A stretch of DNA of 64,000 nucleotides, taken from Niabella agricola (GTDB taxonomy: Bacteria > Bacteroidota > Bacteroidia > Chitinophagales > Chitinophagaceae). Both the position numbers and the translations under genes were made by a program. Positions 7,574 through 15,487 of this stretch are shown piece after piece (position 1 is the stretch's first letter; every line of letters starts with the position of its first letter). The stretch lies in the NCBI RefSeq assembly GCF_021538615.1, contig NZ_JAJHIZ010000003.1, positions 682,001 to 746,000 of the forward strand, given 5' to 3'. The notes under the pieces are model-generated. The model was not told where the DNA came from. It ran no database searches and was given only the letters and a program-made list of their open reading frames with translations.

Positions 7574-8329
7574 CTATTCAGCACCAAGCGTTGTAAATTG
7601 TATAAATCGGTCGTTTTGGTTCCGGCTCAGTTCCTTTGGAAGTACACCCGAGCGCTTTTTTACTTCCCTGATAAAATGCGACTGATCTGCAAAGTTTTCC
7701 TCCGGGAACAATTTACCAGCCCTGAGGTGCTGAAAGGAAGCCCGGAACCGGAGGATACTGCAGTATGTTTTTAATGAGAGCCCGAATTGCTGCTGAAAAT
7801 AACGGTTGATCTGCCGGCTGCTCCAGAATACGCTTTCCGAAAGCGCTTTTACGGTAAGCGCCCCTTTAGAACGATAGATCAGGCGAAAAAGCTCCAGCTT
7901 CCTGTTATCGGTCTGGCCCGGGAATGCAGACCGGATCTTTTCTGTGGCCTTTTTGCGGAATCGTTCAAGATCCACCAGGTCTGTTGCATTAAAATCCCAG
8001 AAGCCCGCGGGCAAAAAGGCCGCCGTATTCAGCAACCGGGAAACAGAATGATGAAAAATATATTCCACCGCCGGTAATTTGAAACTGATGGCGCACATTT
8101 TTATGCCGGCAGTGATCATCACGTTGTCGGGCAAGGTACCAATCCCCAATAAGGTGATATAAAAGGGTGCTGTTATCGGCTGCGCAAGAATGCAATCAAC
8201 CCGGCCATCGGGCAAAACGACAATTTCTTTAACAGCACCCGACCTGTTTTCTAAAAACCAAAAGCCTTCTACAAAATCGGCGAGTGATGGGTCCGGCCCG
8301 ATCCATTTATATACTAAATCCTTATCCAC
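7574..8329 (-). CDS. AraC-family transcriptional regulator
   Basis: A 251-residue regulator. Residues 1-140 form a DUF6597-like sensing half (PDPSLADFVEGFWFLE, VVLPDGRVDCIL). Residues ~155-250 carry the AraC helix-turn-helix pair (ALTVKALSESVFWSSRQINRYFQQQFGLSLKTYC, then FADQSHFIREVKKRSGVLPKEL). It is divergent from the short-chain dehydrogenase at 8530, with 200 bases between, and the FAD monooxygenase lies directly downstream in the same frame after a TAG. This places it as a likely local regulator of these redox enzymes; the inducer is unknown. Confidence 0.9.
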   Translation of the reverse strand: MDKDLVYKWIGPDPSLADFVEGFWFLENRSGAVKEIVVLPDGRVDCILAQPITAPFYITLLGIGTLPDNVMITAGIKMCAISFKLPAVEYIFHHSVSRLLNTAAFLPAGFWDFNATDLVDLERFRKKATEKIRSAFPGQTDNRKLELFRLIYRSKGALTVKALSESVFWSSRQINRYFQQQFGLSLKTYCSILRFRASFQHLRAGKLFPEENFADQSHFIREVKKRSGVLPKELSRNQNDRFIQFTTLGAE

Positions 8330-8500
8330 GTTTTTTTCGTATTGATCCTGGAAATGCTCCCGGTATTATTTGAACGGCATACAAAGGTAAAAATTCAAAG
8401 GAACACCGGAGTTCCAGCGCCGCATGATTCAAAAACATACCGGCCTTTTAAACAAAGCAAAATAGGACTTTTGAACAAAATGCCCGGAGATACAGTGATG

Positions 8501-8508
8501 TAGTTTTG
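8501..8508 (+). promoter_or_regulatory. -7 promoter box for the SDR pair
   Basis: TAGTTTTG matches the Bacteroidota -7 consensus TAnnTTTG and lies 21 bases before the ATG at 8530. A TTG-type -33 box at the usual 19-20 base distance is not clear. Confidence 0.5.
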
Positions 8509-8529
8509 TTTCAACAAAAAATAAAAGAT

Positions 8530-9534
8530 ATGGAAAAGAACAACTACAATGGTGCCCTCCAAAAGCCCATGGGCTCCGGTTTTAGTAAAACATCTACTAC
8601 CCGCGAGGTGATCGAAGGCATCGATCTTACCGGGAAAACGGCAATTGTTACCGGCGGAAATACGTGCATTGGCCTGGAAACGGCAAAAACCCTGGCAGCA
8701 GCAGGCGCCACCGTTATTATACCCGCAAGAGATATTGAAAAAGCGAAAAAAAACCTCGGAGGGATAGCCAACATTGAACTTGAGTCAATGGACCTGGCAG
8801 ATCCTTTGTCGATTGATGCATTTGCCCGGGAATTCCTCGGTTCCGGAAGACCGCTTCACCTGCTGATCAATAACGCCGGCATTATGTGGGTTCCGCTGAG
8901 AAGAGATGCCCGGGGTATTGAATCGCAGCTCGCGATCAATTACCTGGCCTCTTTCCAGCTCACCGCCCGGTTGTGGCCGGCATTGAAAAAAGCCGGATCG
9001 GCCCGGGTAGTCAATGTATCCTCCCATGGTCATCAGTTTGCGCCGTTCAATTTTGAAGATCCCAACTTTATGCACCGGCAATATGAAACCCTGCTGGGCT
9101 ATGGCCAGTCAAAAACTGCTGTCAACCTGTTTTCGCTTGAACTCGACAACCGGGCCAGGGGATATGGCGTACGGGCTTATTCCCTGCACCCAGGTTCCAT
9201 CAATGGTACGGAGCTGGCCCGGGAAGCTCCCATTGAATTATTTCAGCAACTGGGATTCCTGGATGCAGACGGGAACCTGCTGCCGCAGGTAGCAGCATCG
9301 CTCAAAACGATCCCGCAGGGAGCAGCAACAACCGTCTGGTGTGCCACCAGTCCTTTACTAGATGATACCGGAGGTGTATATTGTGAAGATGCAGATATTG
9401 CGGCACTGGCCACCGACGCATCTACGCCCGGTGGTGTAGAAGCCTACTCCCTGGATGCGGTTGCTGCAAAAAAACTATGGACGCTTAGCGAATCATTAAC
9501 AGGCATCACATTTCAACCTACAGATAACCATTAA
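8530..9534 (+). CDS. SDR family oxidoreductase (retinol-dehydrogenase-like)
   Basis: A 334-residue short-chain dehydrogenase; I chose the ATG at 8530 over the TTG at 8506 because 8506 overlaps the -7 box. The cofactor motif reads TGGNTCIGLE, with Cys where the family nearly always has Gly (TGxxxGIG). The NAG motif (LLINNAGIM), the catalytic Ser (VVNVSSHG) and YGQSK (YxxxK) are all present, so the enzyme is probably active. The C-terminal extension (SIDAFAREF ... QGAATTVWCATSP) is typical of the WW-oxidoreductase/retinol-dehydrogenase-like subgroup. A second SDR begins 11 bases after its stop, so the two are co-transcribed. Confidence 0.9.
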   Translation: MEKNNYNGALQKPMGSGFSKTSTTREVIEGIDLTGKTAIVTGGNTCIGLETAKTLAAAGATVIIPARDIEKAKKNLGGIANIELESMDLADPLSIDAFAREFLGSGRPLHLLINNAGIMWVPLRRDARGIESQLAINYLASFQLTARLWPALKKAGSARVVNVSSHGHQFAPFNFEDPNFMHRQYETLLGYGQSKTAVNLFSLELDNRARGYGVRAYSLHPGSINGTELAREAPIELFQQLGFLDADGNLLPQVAASLKTIPQGAATTVWCATSPLLDDTGGVYCEDADIAALATDASTPGGVEAYSLDAVAAKKLWTLSESLTGITFQPTDNH

Positions 9535-9545
9535 ATCAATGTAAC

Positions 9546-10273
9546 ATGGCTCCATTTAAAAATAAAATCGCGGTAGTCACCGGTGGTAACAGCGGCATCG
9601 GGTATGCCACTGCCCAAAAACTACAGGCCATGGGCGCCACCGTCATCATCACGGGCAGAAGAAAAGCAGCGGTGGAAAAAGCCGCTTCCGAATTACAGGT
9701 AACGGGCGTCACTGCCGATCAGTCCAGCCTGGCAGACATCAGCAGGCTCGCATCAACGATTAAAGCACAATTTGATCTGATAGACATCCTGCTCATCAAC
9801 GCGGGCATTACCAAATTTGCCCCGGTGGCGTCTATGCAGGAAACCGTCTTCGATGAGATCATGAACGTAAACTTTAAAGGCGCCTATTTTACGCTGAGCA
9901 AATGCATTCCGCTGCTCCGGAACGGAGCTTCTGTGATCCTGTTATCCTCTACATCAGCCACCATTTCACCACAAAGTGCATCCGTGTACGCTGCCAGCAA
10001 GGCCGCGCTCAACGCCGTAATGAAAATTGCGGCGCTGGAACTGGCCCCGCGCGGCATCCGTGTAAATGCGGTGAGCCCCGGCCGGTAGCTACTGCAATCA
10101 TGGGTAAGATCGGGATGAACGAAGATCTGGAAGTGCAACTGATCCATAGCGTACCCCTGGGCCGGCTGGGCCAGCCCGGTGAAGTAGCGGATCTGATCAC
10201 CTACCTGGCCGGCGACAGCGCCTCCTTTATTACCGGCGCTAACCTGCTCGTCGATGGCGGACAATCCATTTAA
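9546..10273 (+). pseudogene. Second SDR family oxidoreductase, split by a one-base frameshift
   Basis: The first 180 codons encode an intact classical SDR N-terminal half: TGGNSGIG, LLINAGIT, LLSSTSA and YAASK. At 10074-10088 the frame runs VNAVSPGR and hits TAG. One frame over, the protein continues at once as [11 protein letters not shown], then [17 protein letters not shown] and [12 protein letters not shown], ending at TAA 10271-10273. Family members read SPGPVxT here, so exactly one base (a C in the CCGGCCGG run near 10077-10083) is missing. The catalytic residues lie before the break, but the lost C-terminal part forms the tetramer contact and substrate loop. This is either a recent inactivating mutation or a sequencing error. 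It sits 11 bases behind SDR1. Confidence 0.88.
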
Positions 10274-10338
10274 CAAAACTGCCGGTTCTGATCTATTTTT
10301 GCAATCAGTTATTCTCATGGGGATATAAAAAACAGGTA

Positions 10339-11157
10339 ATGGAGTATAAAGCAAAATATATTACAACCGATATTAAACTATCCTGCTACGAGGACCGTTT
10401 TTTCAAGTCGGACATCCTGTTCGACCAGCATATGCTGATCTGGTTTATTTCCGGCGAAACCAAGATCGTTCAGGCCGATGCCACCTATTTCTTTAAAAAA
10501 GGCGATATCTTTTTAATCCCCCGGAACCAGCTGGCCACCATCATCAACTACCCGAAAGACGGACAACCGCATAAAACAGTGGTGATGCATCTGACTACAG
10601 AGCGGCTGAAGGCTTATTATGCAACAGTGAAGATCCAGCCAAGGGCAGAGGCATCACCAAAGATCCTTTGCTATAATAATCATCCGCTGCTCACAAGCTG
10701 CCTGTCTTCCTTAATTCCCTATTTTGAAATGCAGGAACTACCGGAAGATATCGCCACCCTTAAAATAACAGAAGCCATCAGCATCCTCCGCACGATCGAC
10801 AGAAACCTCGACAACGTACTGGCGAATTTTGAAGAACCGGGAAAGATCAGTTTAACCGATTATATGGAAAAGAATTTTATGTTTAACCTGCCCATAGAAA
10901 AATTCGGTTATCTTACGGGAAGAAGTCTTACCACTTTTAAGCGGGATTTTAAAAAAGCATTCAATGCCACCCCGCAACGCTGGCTTACGCAAAAGCGATT
11001 GGAACTGGCACATTATCAGTTTGTGGAAAAGAAAAAAAAGCCCATCGATGTTTGTTATGAAGTCGGCTTTGAGAACCTTTCGCATTTTTCCTATGCCTTC
11101 AAAAAGCATTTCGGCTATGCGCCTACCGCGTTGCTGACAAAGGAAGCGGCTTCATAA
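10339..11157 (+). CDS. AraC-family transcriptional regulator
   Basis: A 272-residue regulator. Residues 1-100 resemble a cupin-like arm (LIWFISGETKIVQADATYFFKKGDIFLIPRNQ). Residues ~175-265 carry two helix-turn-helix units (LPIEKFGYLTGRSLTTFKRDFKKAF and PIDVCYEVGFENLSHFSYAFKKHFG with the usual FGYAP end). It follows the two SDR genes on the same strand, 65 bases after the frameshifted one, so it may close that operon or respond to its substrate. No relation to the divergent AraC at 7574 beyond the fold is evident. Confidence 0.9.
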   Translation: MEYKAKYITTDIKLSCYEDRFFKSDILFDQHMLIWFISGETKIVQADATYFFKKGDIFLIPRNQLATIINYPKDGQPHKTVVMHLTTERLKAYYATVKIQPRAEASPKILCYNNHPLLTSCLSSLIPYFEMQELPEDIATLKITEAISILRTIDRNLDNVLANFEEPGKISLTDYMEKNFMFNLPIEKFGYLTGRSLTTFKRDFKKAFNATPQRWLTQKRLELAHYQFVEKKKKPIDVCYEVGFENLSHFSYAFKKHFGYAPTALLTKEAAS

Positions 11158-11227
11158 CCTCCGCGGGCCAGGAAACTCCGAAAGGGTTAAATCACGATAT
11201 CGATTACCAATCGCTTATCGACCCGCC

Positions 11228-12799
11228 TTAAGACAATTTTAATTTTTCTTCCTCCAGGTCCAGCTGCATCAGCTGGCGGCGGACCACATCTTCATCCGTC
11301 TTCAGATCCCTGTTCCACTCATGCAGCCAGTCCCGTTGCTTACCCAGCACTTCCAGATACACATTCCGGCAAACCCGATTCAGTTGTTCGTTACCGCTGA
11401 GTTCTTTTTTTTGCTTCCAGACCTGTGCAATCTTTTGCAGGGCGGGCTGTGTATCAAGCTCAACAGCGTAATGCTGCTGCAGGTATTCCAGGCTTTGATC
11501 TGCCAGTTTCCGACTGAGCATTTTATGTTCCGCTTCGTGTGTGGGATGATGGTCCGGATCTTCCAGCTGCAGCAATTTTATAAACCAGGGCATGGTTAAT
11601 CCCTGCACCACCAGCGTCAGCAATATCACAACAAATGTAATGAAGAGGATCAGGTTCCGTTGCGGAAAAGGAATGGTTGTTCCGGTAATGAAAACAGGTA
11701 TAGACAGCGCCGCGGCCAGTGATACCACGCCACGCATGCCAGACCAGCCAAAGATAAAAGGTCCTCTCCAGTTCCGGGGCGCCCCGGCCGTGGTGATATA
11801 CCGGCTGATAAAAATGGTAAAGGCGATGGCCCCGTATGCCGACAATAAGCGACCCACAATTAATACGCCGGTAATCAGTACCCCATAGCCGATCGCCTCT
11901 TCCATGCTTACCGGACCCAGACCTTTAGAAATGGCCGGCAGTGCCAGCCCGATCAACATAAATACCAGTCCGTTCAGCACAAAGCCCAGGGCAGACCATA
12001 CACTGGTAACCCGCAGCCGGCTGCTGCTATTCATGATCCGGTGCTGGTGGGTAGACAGGAACAATCCGCCGCTCACCACAGCCAGCACACCGGATACATG
12101 GATCGATTCCGCTGCCAGGTACATCGCATACGGCGCTACCAGGGTAAAGACCAGGTCGATATTCACATCCGTGGGCAGCCAGCGGTGCAGCAGGTAAAAC
12201 ACAATTGCTACAGCAAGTCCGATTGCAATACCCGCCAGTATGACCCAGAAAAAACTGAGCGCCGCATCGCGAAATACAAAATGGCCGGTTTCCACCGCTA
12301 TCAATGCAAAGCGGAATACAATCAAACTGGAGGCATCATTTAAAAGGCTCTCGCCTTCAACGATCGCTTCCAGCGATTTGGGCACTTTTACCGATTTCAT
12401 GATGGCAGCCGCACTCACCGCATCCGGAGGCGATACGATACCGCCCAGTAAAAAGCCCAGGGCCAGACTGAAACCCGGAATAAAACTGCTGGCTACCCAG
12501 GCCACGACCAGGGAGGTAAGCAGTACGATCAGGAATGCAAAGCTGCTGATGATGCGCCGGAACCTCCAGAACTCCTTCCAGGAGGTTTGCCAGGCGGCCT
12601 CGTATAAAAGCGGAGGCAGGAAGATCAGGAAAATCAATTCGGGATTGATTTCCACCACCGGGATGGCCGGAATGAGGCTAAGCAGCAAACCTCCTAAAAC
12701 CAGTATAATCGGGTATGCCACGCGAATGCGGTTTGCCAGCATAATCAGCAGCATGATGAACAGCACCAGCAGCAGGTAAAAAGGAAACTGATGTAACAT
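11228..12799 (-). CDS. Na+/H+ antiporter, CPA1 (NhaP-like) family
   Basis: A 523-residue protein with about 12 membrane segments in residues 1-410 and a cytoplasmic tail rich in Glu, Lys and Gln. The ion-binding region contains LGGIVSPPDAVSAAAIM (~residue 125) and VEGESLLNDASSLIVFRFAL (~155), the ND pair characteristic of CPA1 exchangers. Another motif, FGWSGMRGVVSLAAALSIP (~350), is also typical. It exchanges Na+ (or K+) for protons at the inner membrane and serves pH and salt balance. It stands alone on the minus strand, convergent with the AraC gene. Confidence 0.93.
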   Translation of the reverse strand: MLHQFPFYLLLVLFIMLLIMLANRIRVAYPIILVLGGLLLSLIPAIPVVEINPELIFLIFLPPLLYEAAWQTSWKEFWRFRRIISSFAFLIVLLTSLVVAWVASSFIPGFSLALGFLLGGIVSPPDAVSAAAIMKSVKVPKSLEAIVEGESLLNDASSLIVFRFALIAVETGHFVFRDAALSFFWVILAGIAIGLAVAIVFYLLHRWLPTDVNIDLVFTLVAPYAMYLAAESIHVSGVLAVVSGGLFLSTHQHRIMNSSSRLRVTSVWSALGFVLNGLVFMLIGLALPAISKGLGPVSMEEAIGYGVLITGVLIVGRLLSAYGAIAFTIFISRYITTAGAPRNWRGPFIFGWSGMRGVVSLAAALSIPVFITGTTIPFPQRNLILFITFVVILLTLVVQGLTMPWFIKLLQLEDPDHHPTHEAEHKMLSRKLADQSLEYLQQHYAVELDTQPALQKIAQVWKQKKELSGNEQLNRVCRNVYLEVLGKQRDWLHEWNRDLKTDEDVVRRQLMQLDLEEEKLKLS

Positions 12800-13008
12800 A
12801 CGCTGAATCTACAAAAAACCGGCGAAACGAATGCAAAAAGCCTGTTTTTAAAACGATCGCCGTTATCATATCCCTCCCAGCCGCAGAACTGCAGCAAACA
12901 GGCAGGTACGATGCAACGGCATTGGTTATTGCACGTGTTAAAATCATTGCGATAAATACAGCGCGGCCGGCCCTTCGGCTTTGTTTACAGGCGATATAGC
13001 GATCAGCG

Positions 13009-13026
13009 CGGGCATTTCGTCGAATA
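13009..13026 (+). promoter_or_regulatory. Copy 2 of the shared upstream motif
   Basis: CGGGCATTTCGTCGAATA differs from copy 1 by one inserted T and one substitution. It ends 27 bases before the -7-like box TACTTTTA at 13053. The position, centred roughly 45-50 bases before the likely RNA start, suits an activator site. Confidence 0.55.
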
Positions 13027-13052
13027 AATAAAAAAAAGAATATAATCCGTAC

Positions 13053-13129
13053 TACTTTTATCACGGTTTAGAGGGCTTAAGAGGGCTGCAGGATCTTTCC
13101 AGATCATCGCATTCCCTCTTATTTTTTTA
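13053..13129 (+). ncRNA. Candidate small RNA, family copy B
   Basis: Box TACTTTTA (13053-13060), four bases, then GGTTTAGAGGGCT (from 13065). The terminal stem AAGAGGG (~13079-13085) pairs perfectly with CCCTCTT (13114-13120), followed by ATTTTTTT. Inside, GATCT-TTCC-AGATC forms a perfect small hairpin. Copy A at 3804-3879 keeps the same order of elements with different but still pairing bases. No open frame of useful size exists within it. The target and partner are unknown. Confidence 0.6.
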
Positions 13130-13444
13130 TACCTGCTGCTTCAGCCATTCCCTGGAAAAGCCGGATCAAAAAACGGCTCACCTCGGTAACTATGCATGCC
13201 TGCATTATGTTAACCAACGCATCGGTATCTTTGCTATGCATAAATGCATTTCAATACCAAAGCCATGACATTACGGAACTTGTTTTTCTCAAAGGACCAG
13301 GTTTTATCGCCTCCGGCCAGTCTCCCTGCAAAACAGAAGCCGGGTATAACCGGTCGGTCGGCTCCTGTTTTTGCAGCCGATCCCACGCTTATGGCATATT
13401 ATAACCGGCTTCAAAAGTTGAGCCCCCGCCTTTATCCTTAAAAT

Positions 13445-14005
13445 ATGCTTATGCAAGCAACGCTTTCAAACCTCGACCAGCACCTTTCTGCTCTAAGGCC
13501 CTCGCTCTATCCAGACCTGCAGCCATCGTTAAATGAAACCGATTTTAACATATTGGAACGGCAATATAGGGCCCCCGTTCCAGTTGACGTTCGGGCGCTC
13601 TACCAATGGAAAAACGGTCAGCGGGATCTGTCCTTTGATTCGTTTGTAAATAACTCCGTCTTTCTGCCCCTGCAGCAAGCCCTGGAAACTGCAAATGCTC
13701 TTTCTGCCATGATCGGGTTCGACTTCCGGATCAAGAACTGGTGGAATGAAGCCTGGCTGCCGCTTTTTCACAATGGCGGAGGCGATTATATCTGTTTTGA
13801 CGCAGATGGCATTTTTACGGGGCAGCAGGGACAGATCATTGAATTTTGGCATGCGGCTAATAACCGCAATGTGATTGCCCCATCACTGGAAGCATTCCTC
13901 GGATCCTTAAACCGGTACTACGCCACTACCCCGCCCGATGCATTTGATGACTATTTTGAAGTAGTTCCTCCGGAGGGCTTTCCAAAGCGCTTTTATGTAA
14001 CGTAA
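13445..14005 (+). CDS. SMI1/KNR4 family protein
   Basis: A 186-residue protein with the SMI1/KNR4 fold signature: an N-terminal helix pair (NETDFNILERQYRAPVPVDVRALYQWKNGQ), the middle segment WLPLFHNGGGDYICFDADG (~residue 110) and GQIIEFWHAANNRNVIAPSLEAFLGSL. This superfamily includes immunity proteins of toxin systems as well as housekeeping proteins. No toxin gene is near, so an immunity role is not supported here. ATG at 13445 is used; the second Met two codons later is possible. A terminator-like hairpin follows at 14068. Confidence 0.85.
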   Translation: MLMQATLSNLDQHLSALRPSLYPDLQPSLNETDFNILERQYRAPVPVDVRALYQWKNGQRDLSFDSFVNNSVFLPLQQALETANALSAMIGFDFRIKNWWNEAWLPLFHNGGGDYICFDADGIFTGQQGQIIEFWHAANNRNVIAPSLEAFLGSLNRYYATTPPDAFDDYFEVVPPEGFPKRFYVT

Positions 14006-14349
14006 CCCGCAAGCAAAGGTCTTGGTCATTAAAAACGGTTTTGATCATATTTTATGAGGCCTTAAAAACAAAAAGGACGCCATTGCGCCCCTTTTTCAAA
14101 CTGAATTGCCGGGAAAAAATTTATTCCTGCACCAACGCGAAAAAAACTTAAATTGATGAGCCTGCCGTTCAAAGCAGATGTCGCGGAGTGGTAACCGCAT
14201 CATCCCTTTTACATTTAATATTTTGCATTCAATATTCAAAATCCTCAAAGGGAAGATTTGGCCTGATCTTGGTGGCACAAAACAGTGGATCAGCCTGTTT
14301 TAATACTTTCCGTAAACCTTAAGAATACCCGTAACTAAAAATATATTTT
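14006..14349. other. Intergenic stretch with the SMI1-gene terminator
   Basis: Apart from the terminator hairpin at 14068-14096 and AT-rich leader sequence before the 14350 gene, I see nothing that looks like a gene. Confidence 0.5.
14068..14096 (+). terminator. Intrinsic terminator after the SMI1/KNR4 gene
   Basis: A run AAAAAGGACGC is followed by CATT and GCGCCCCTTTTT. The arms pair with one mismatch and the stem ends in a T-run, so it can work in both directions. Confidence 0.6.
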
Positions 14350-14796
14350 ATGACTCCATTAGATGGCGAAGTGCTCAATGATATGATTCGTATTAATGCC
14401 GATCGTATTGCGGGTTATCAGCGGGCGATCGCTGAGTTAACCGATCTGGAGGACAACGACCTGCGGGTTCTGTTCCAGCGCTATATCGACGACAGCACTA
14501 TTTTTGTGCGGGAGCTAACCGCCGCCTTAGAAAAAATGAAGCTGCCGGCATCCACCGGCAATACCGCAATGGGAAAAATTTACCGGGCGTGGATGGAAAT
14601 CAAAGCCTTTTTCACAGGCGATGAACGGCAAACCATCCTCAACAGCTGCGAGGCAATGGAAGACGCGGTGAAAAAAGCCTATGAAAGCGCTTTAAACCAG
14701 CCCGGCCTGTTTCCGGAGATCTTCGAATTGATCAAGGCGCAGAACAAGCAGTTGCAAAAGGCCCATTTCCAAATAAAACGATTGCGGGATTCCTGA
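14350..14796 (+). CDS. PA2169-type four-helix-bundle protein (DUF2383)
   Basis: A 148-residue all-helical, soluble protein. The start (LNDMIRINADRIAGYQRAIAEL) and the segment LRVLFQRYIDDSTIFVREL match the DUF2383/PA2169 family, ferritin-like bundles of unknown function that are often stress-induced. The pieces MGKIYRAWMEIKAFF and EAMEDAVKKAYESAL give the third and fourth helices. There is no signal peptide. The NUDIX gene follows 50 bases later on the same strand and may share its transcript. Confidence 0.85.
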   Translation: MTPLDGEVLNDMIRINADRIAGYQRAIAELTDLEDNDLRVLFQRYIDDSTIFVRELTAALEKMKLPASTGNTAMGKIYRAWMEIKAFFTGDERQTILNSCEAMEDAVKKAYESALNQPGLFPEIFELIKAQNKQLQKAHFQIKRLRDS

Positions 14797-14846
14797 AAAT
14801 GGATACCTTCAGTGATGGTTACCACACATTATAGAACAGGGATCAT

Positions 14847-15314
14847 ATGAAAGCAAGCGCCGGAATTTTATTGTATAAAAAAGAAGAGCAGGATCTTTAT
14901 TTTTTCCTGGTGCATCCCGGAGGTCCCTTTTGGAAAAACAAAGACTTGGGAGCCTGGTCTATTCCTAAAGGAGAACTACTGGCCAATGAAGCCCCCCTTA
15001 CACGGGCGCGGATTGAGTTTGAAGAAGAAACCGGGCAAGCCATTAACGGCACCTTTTTACCATTGACGTCCATAAAACAAAAAGGTGGGAAAACGGTAAT
15101 GGCCTGGGCCGTGTCCGGCGATATTGATCCGGCTGTATTACACAGCAACAGTTTTCTGCTTGAATGGCCGCCCCGGTCCGGCAGGAAGACCGAAATACCG
15201 GAGGTCGATCAATGGGCCTGGTTCACCTCGGAAGAAGCCAAACGGCGGATCAACCCGGCCCAGGTGGCTTTTATTTTGGAAATAATCGCCCTGGTTCGTA
15301 ACAAACAGGGCTGA
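14847..15314 (+). CDS. NUDIX hydrolase domain protein
   Basis: A 155-residue NUDIX protein. The NUDIX box begins at GELLANE (~residue 42) and continues to EFEEETGQ; the metal-binding EExG glutamates are kept. The box arginine (R of REUxEE) is replaced by Ile and the final hydrophobic residue by Gln, so hydrolase strength or substrate may be unusual. The N-terminal SAGILLYKK and the WSIPKGE segment are typical of the diadenosine-polyphosphate or MutT-like group that cleaves nucleoside diphosphate derivatives. Substrate cannot be read from the sequence. Confidence 0.87.
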   Translation: MKASAGILLYKKEEQDLYFFLVHPGGPFWKNKDLGAWSIPKGELLANEAPLTRARIEFEEETGQAINGTFLPLTSIKQKGGKTVMAWAVSGDIDPAVLHSNSFLLEWPPRSGRKTEIPEVDQWAWFTSEEAKRRINPAQVAFILEIIALVRNKQG

Positions 15315-15487
15315 ACACTTTAGCGGTACTCTGGTCTTTGATCGACCGATGGCTTTTCTTTTTTTACACGTTCATAATGTCCATACTCCGTTTCAAAATT
15401 TGTATTTTGCAGGCAATCCGTGTATACAGCTCTTGCACAGATGCGATGACGATTGCCCGGCCTCCCGATTTATACCAATATTAAACT

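Larger units (their letters stand above)
12800..13444. other. Intergenic stretch with a small RNA and an unsupported short frame
   Basis: The shared motif (13009) and RNA copy B (13053-13129) lie here. A frame at 13244-13441 would encode 65 residues ending three bases before the SMI1-like gene; it has no recognisable features and I do not call it. The rest shows nothing. Confidence 0.4.

Noticed and set aside
13244..13441. 65-codon frame ending three bases before the SMI1/KNR4 gene
   Set aside because: Could be a small upstream gene by position, but nothing in it is recognisable and no promoter or ribosome site supports it.
13445..14005. SMI1/KNR4 gene as an immunity gene of a toxin system
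   Set aside because: No toxin, Rhs, polymorphic-toxin or secretion gene lies within reach in the window.
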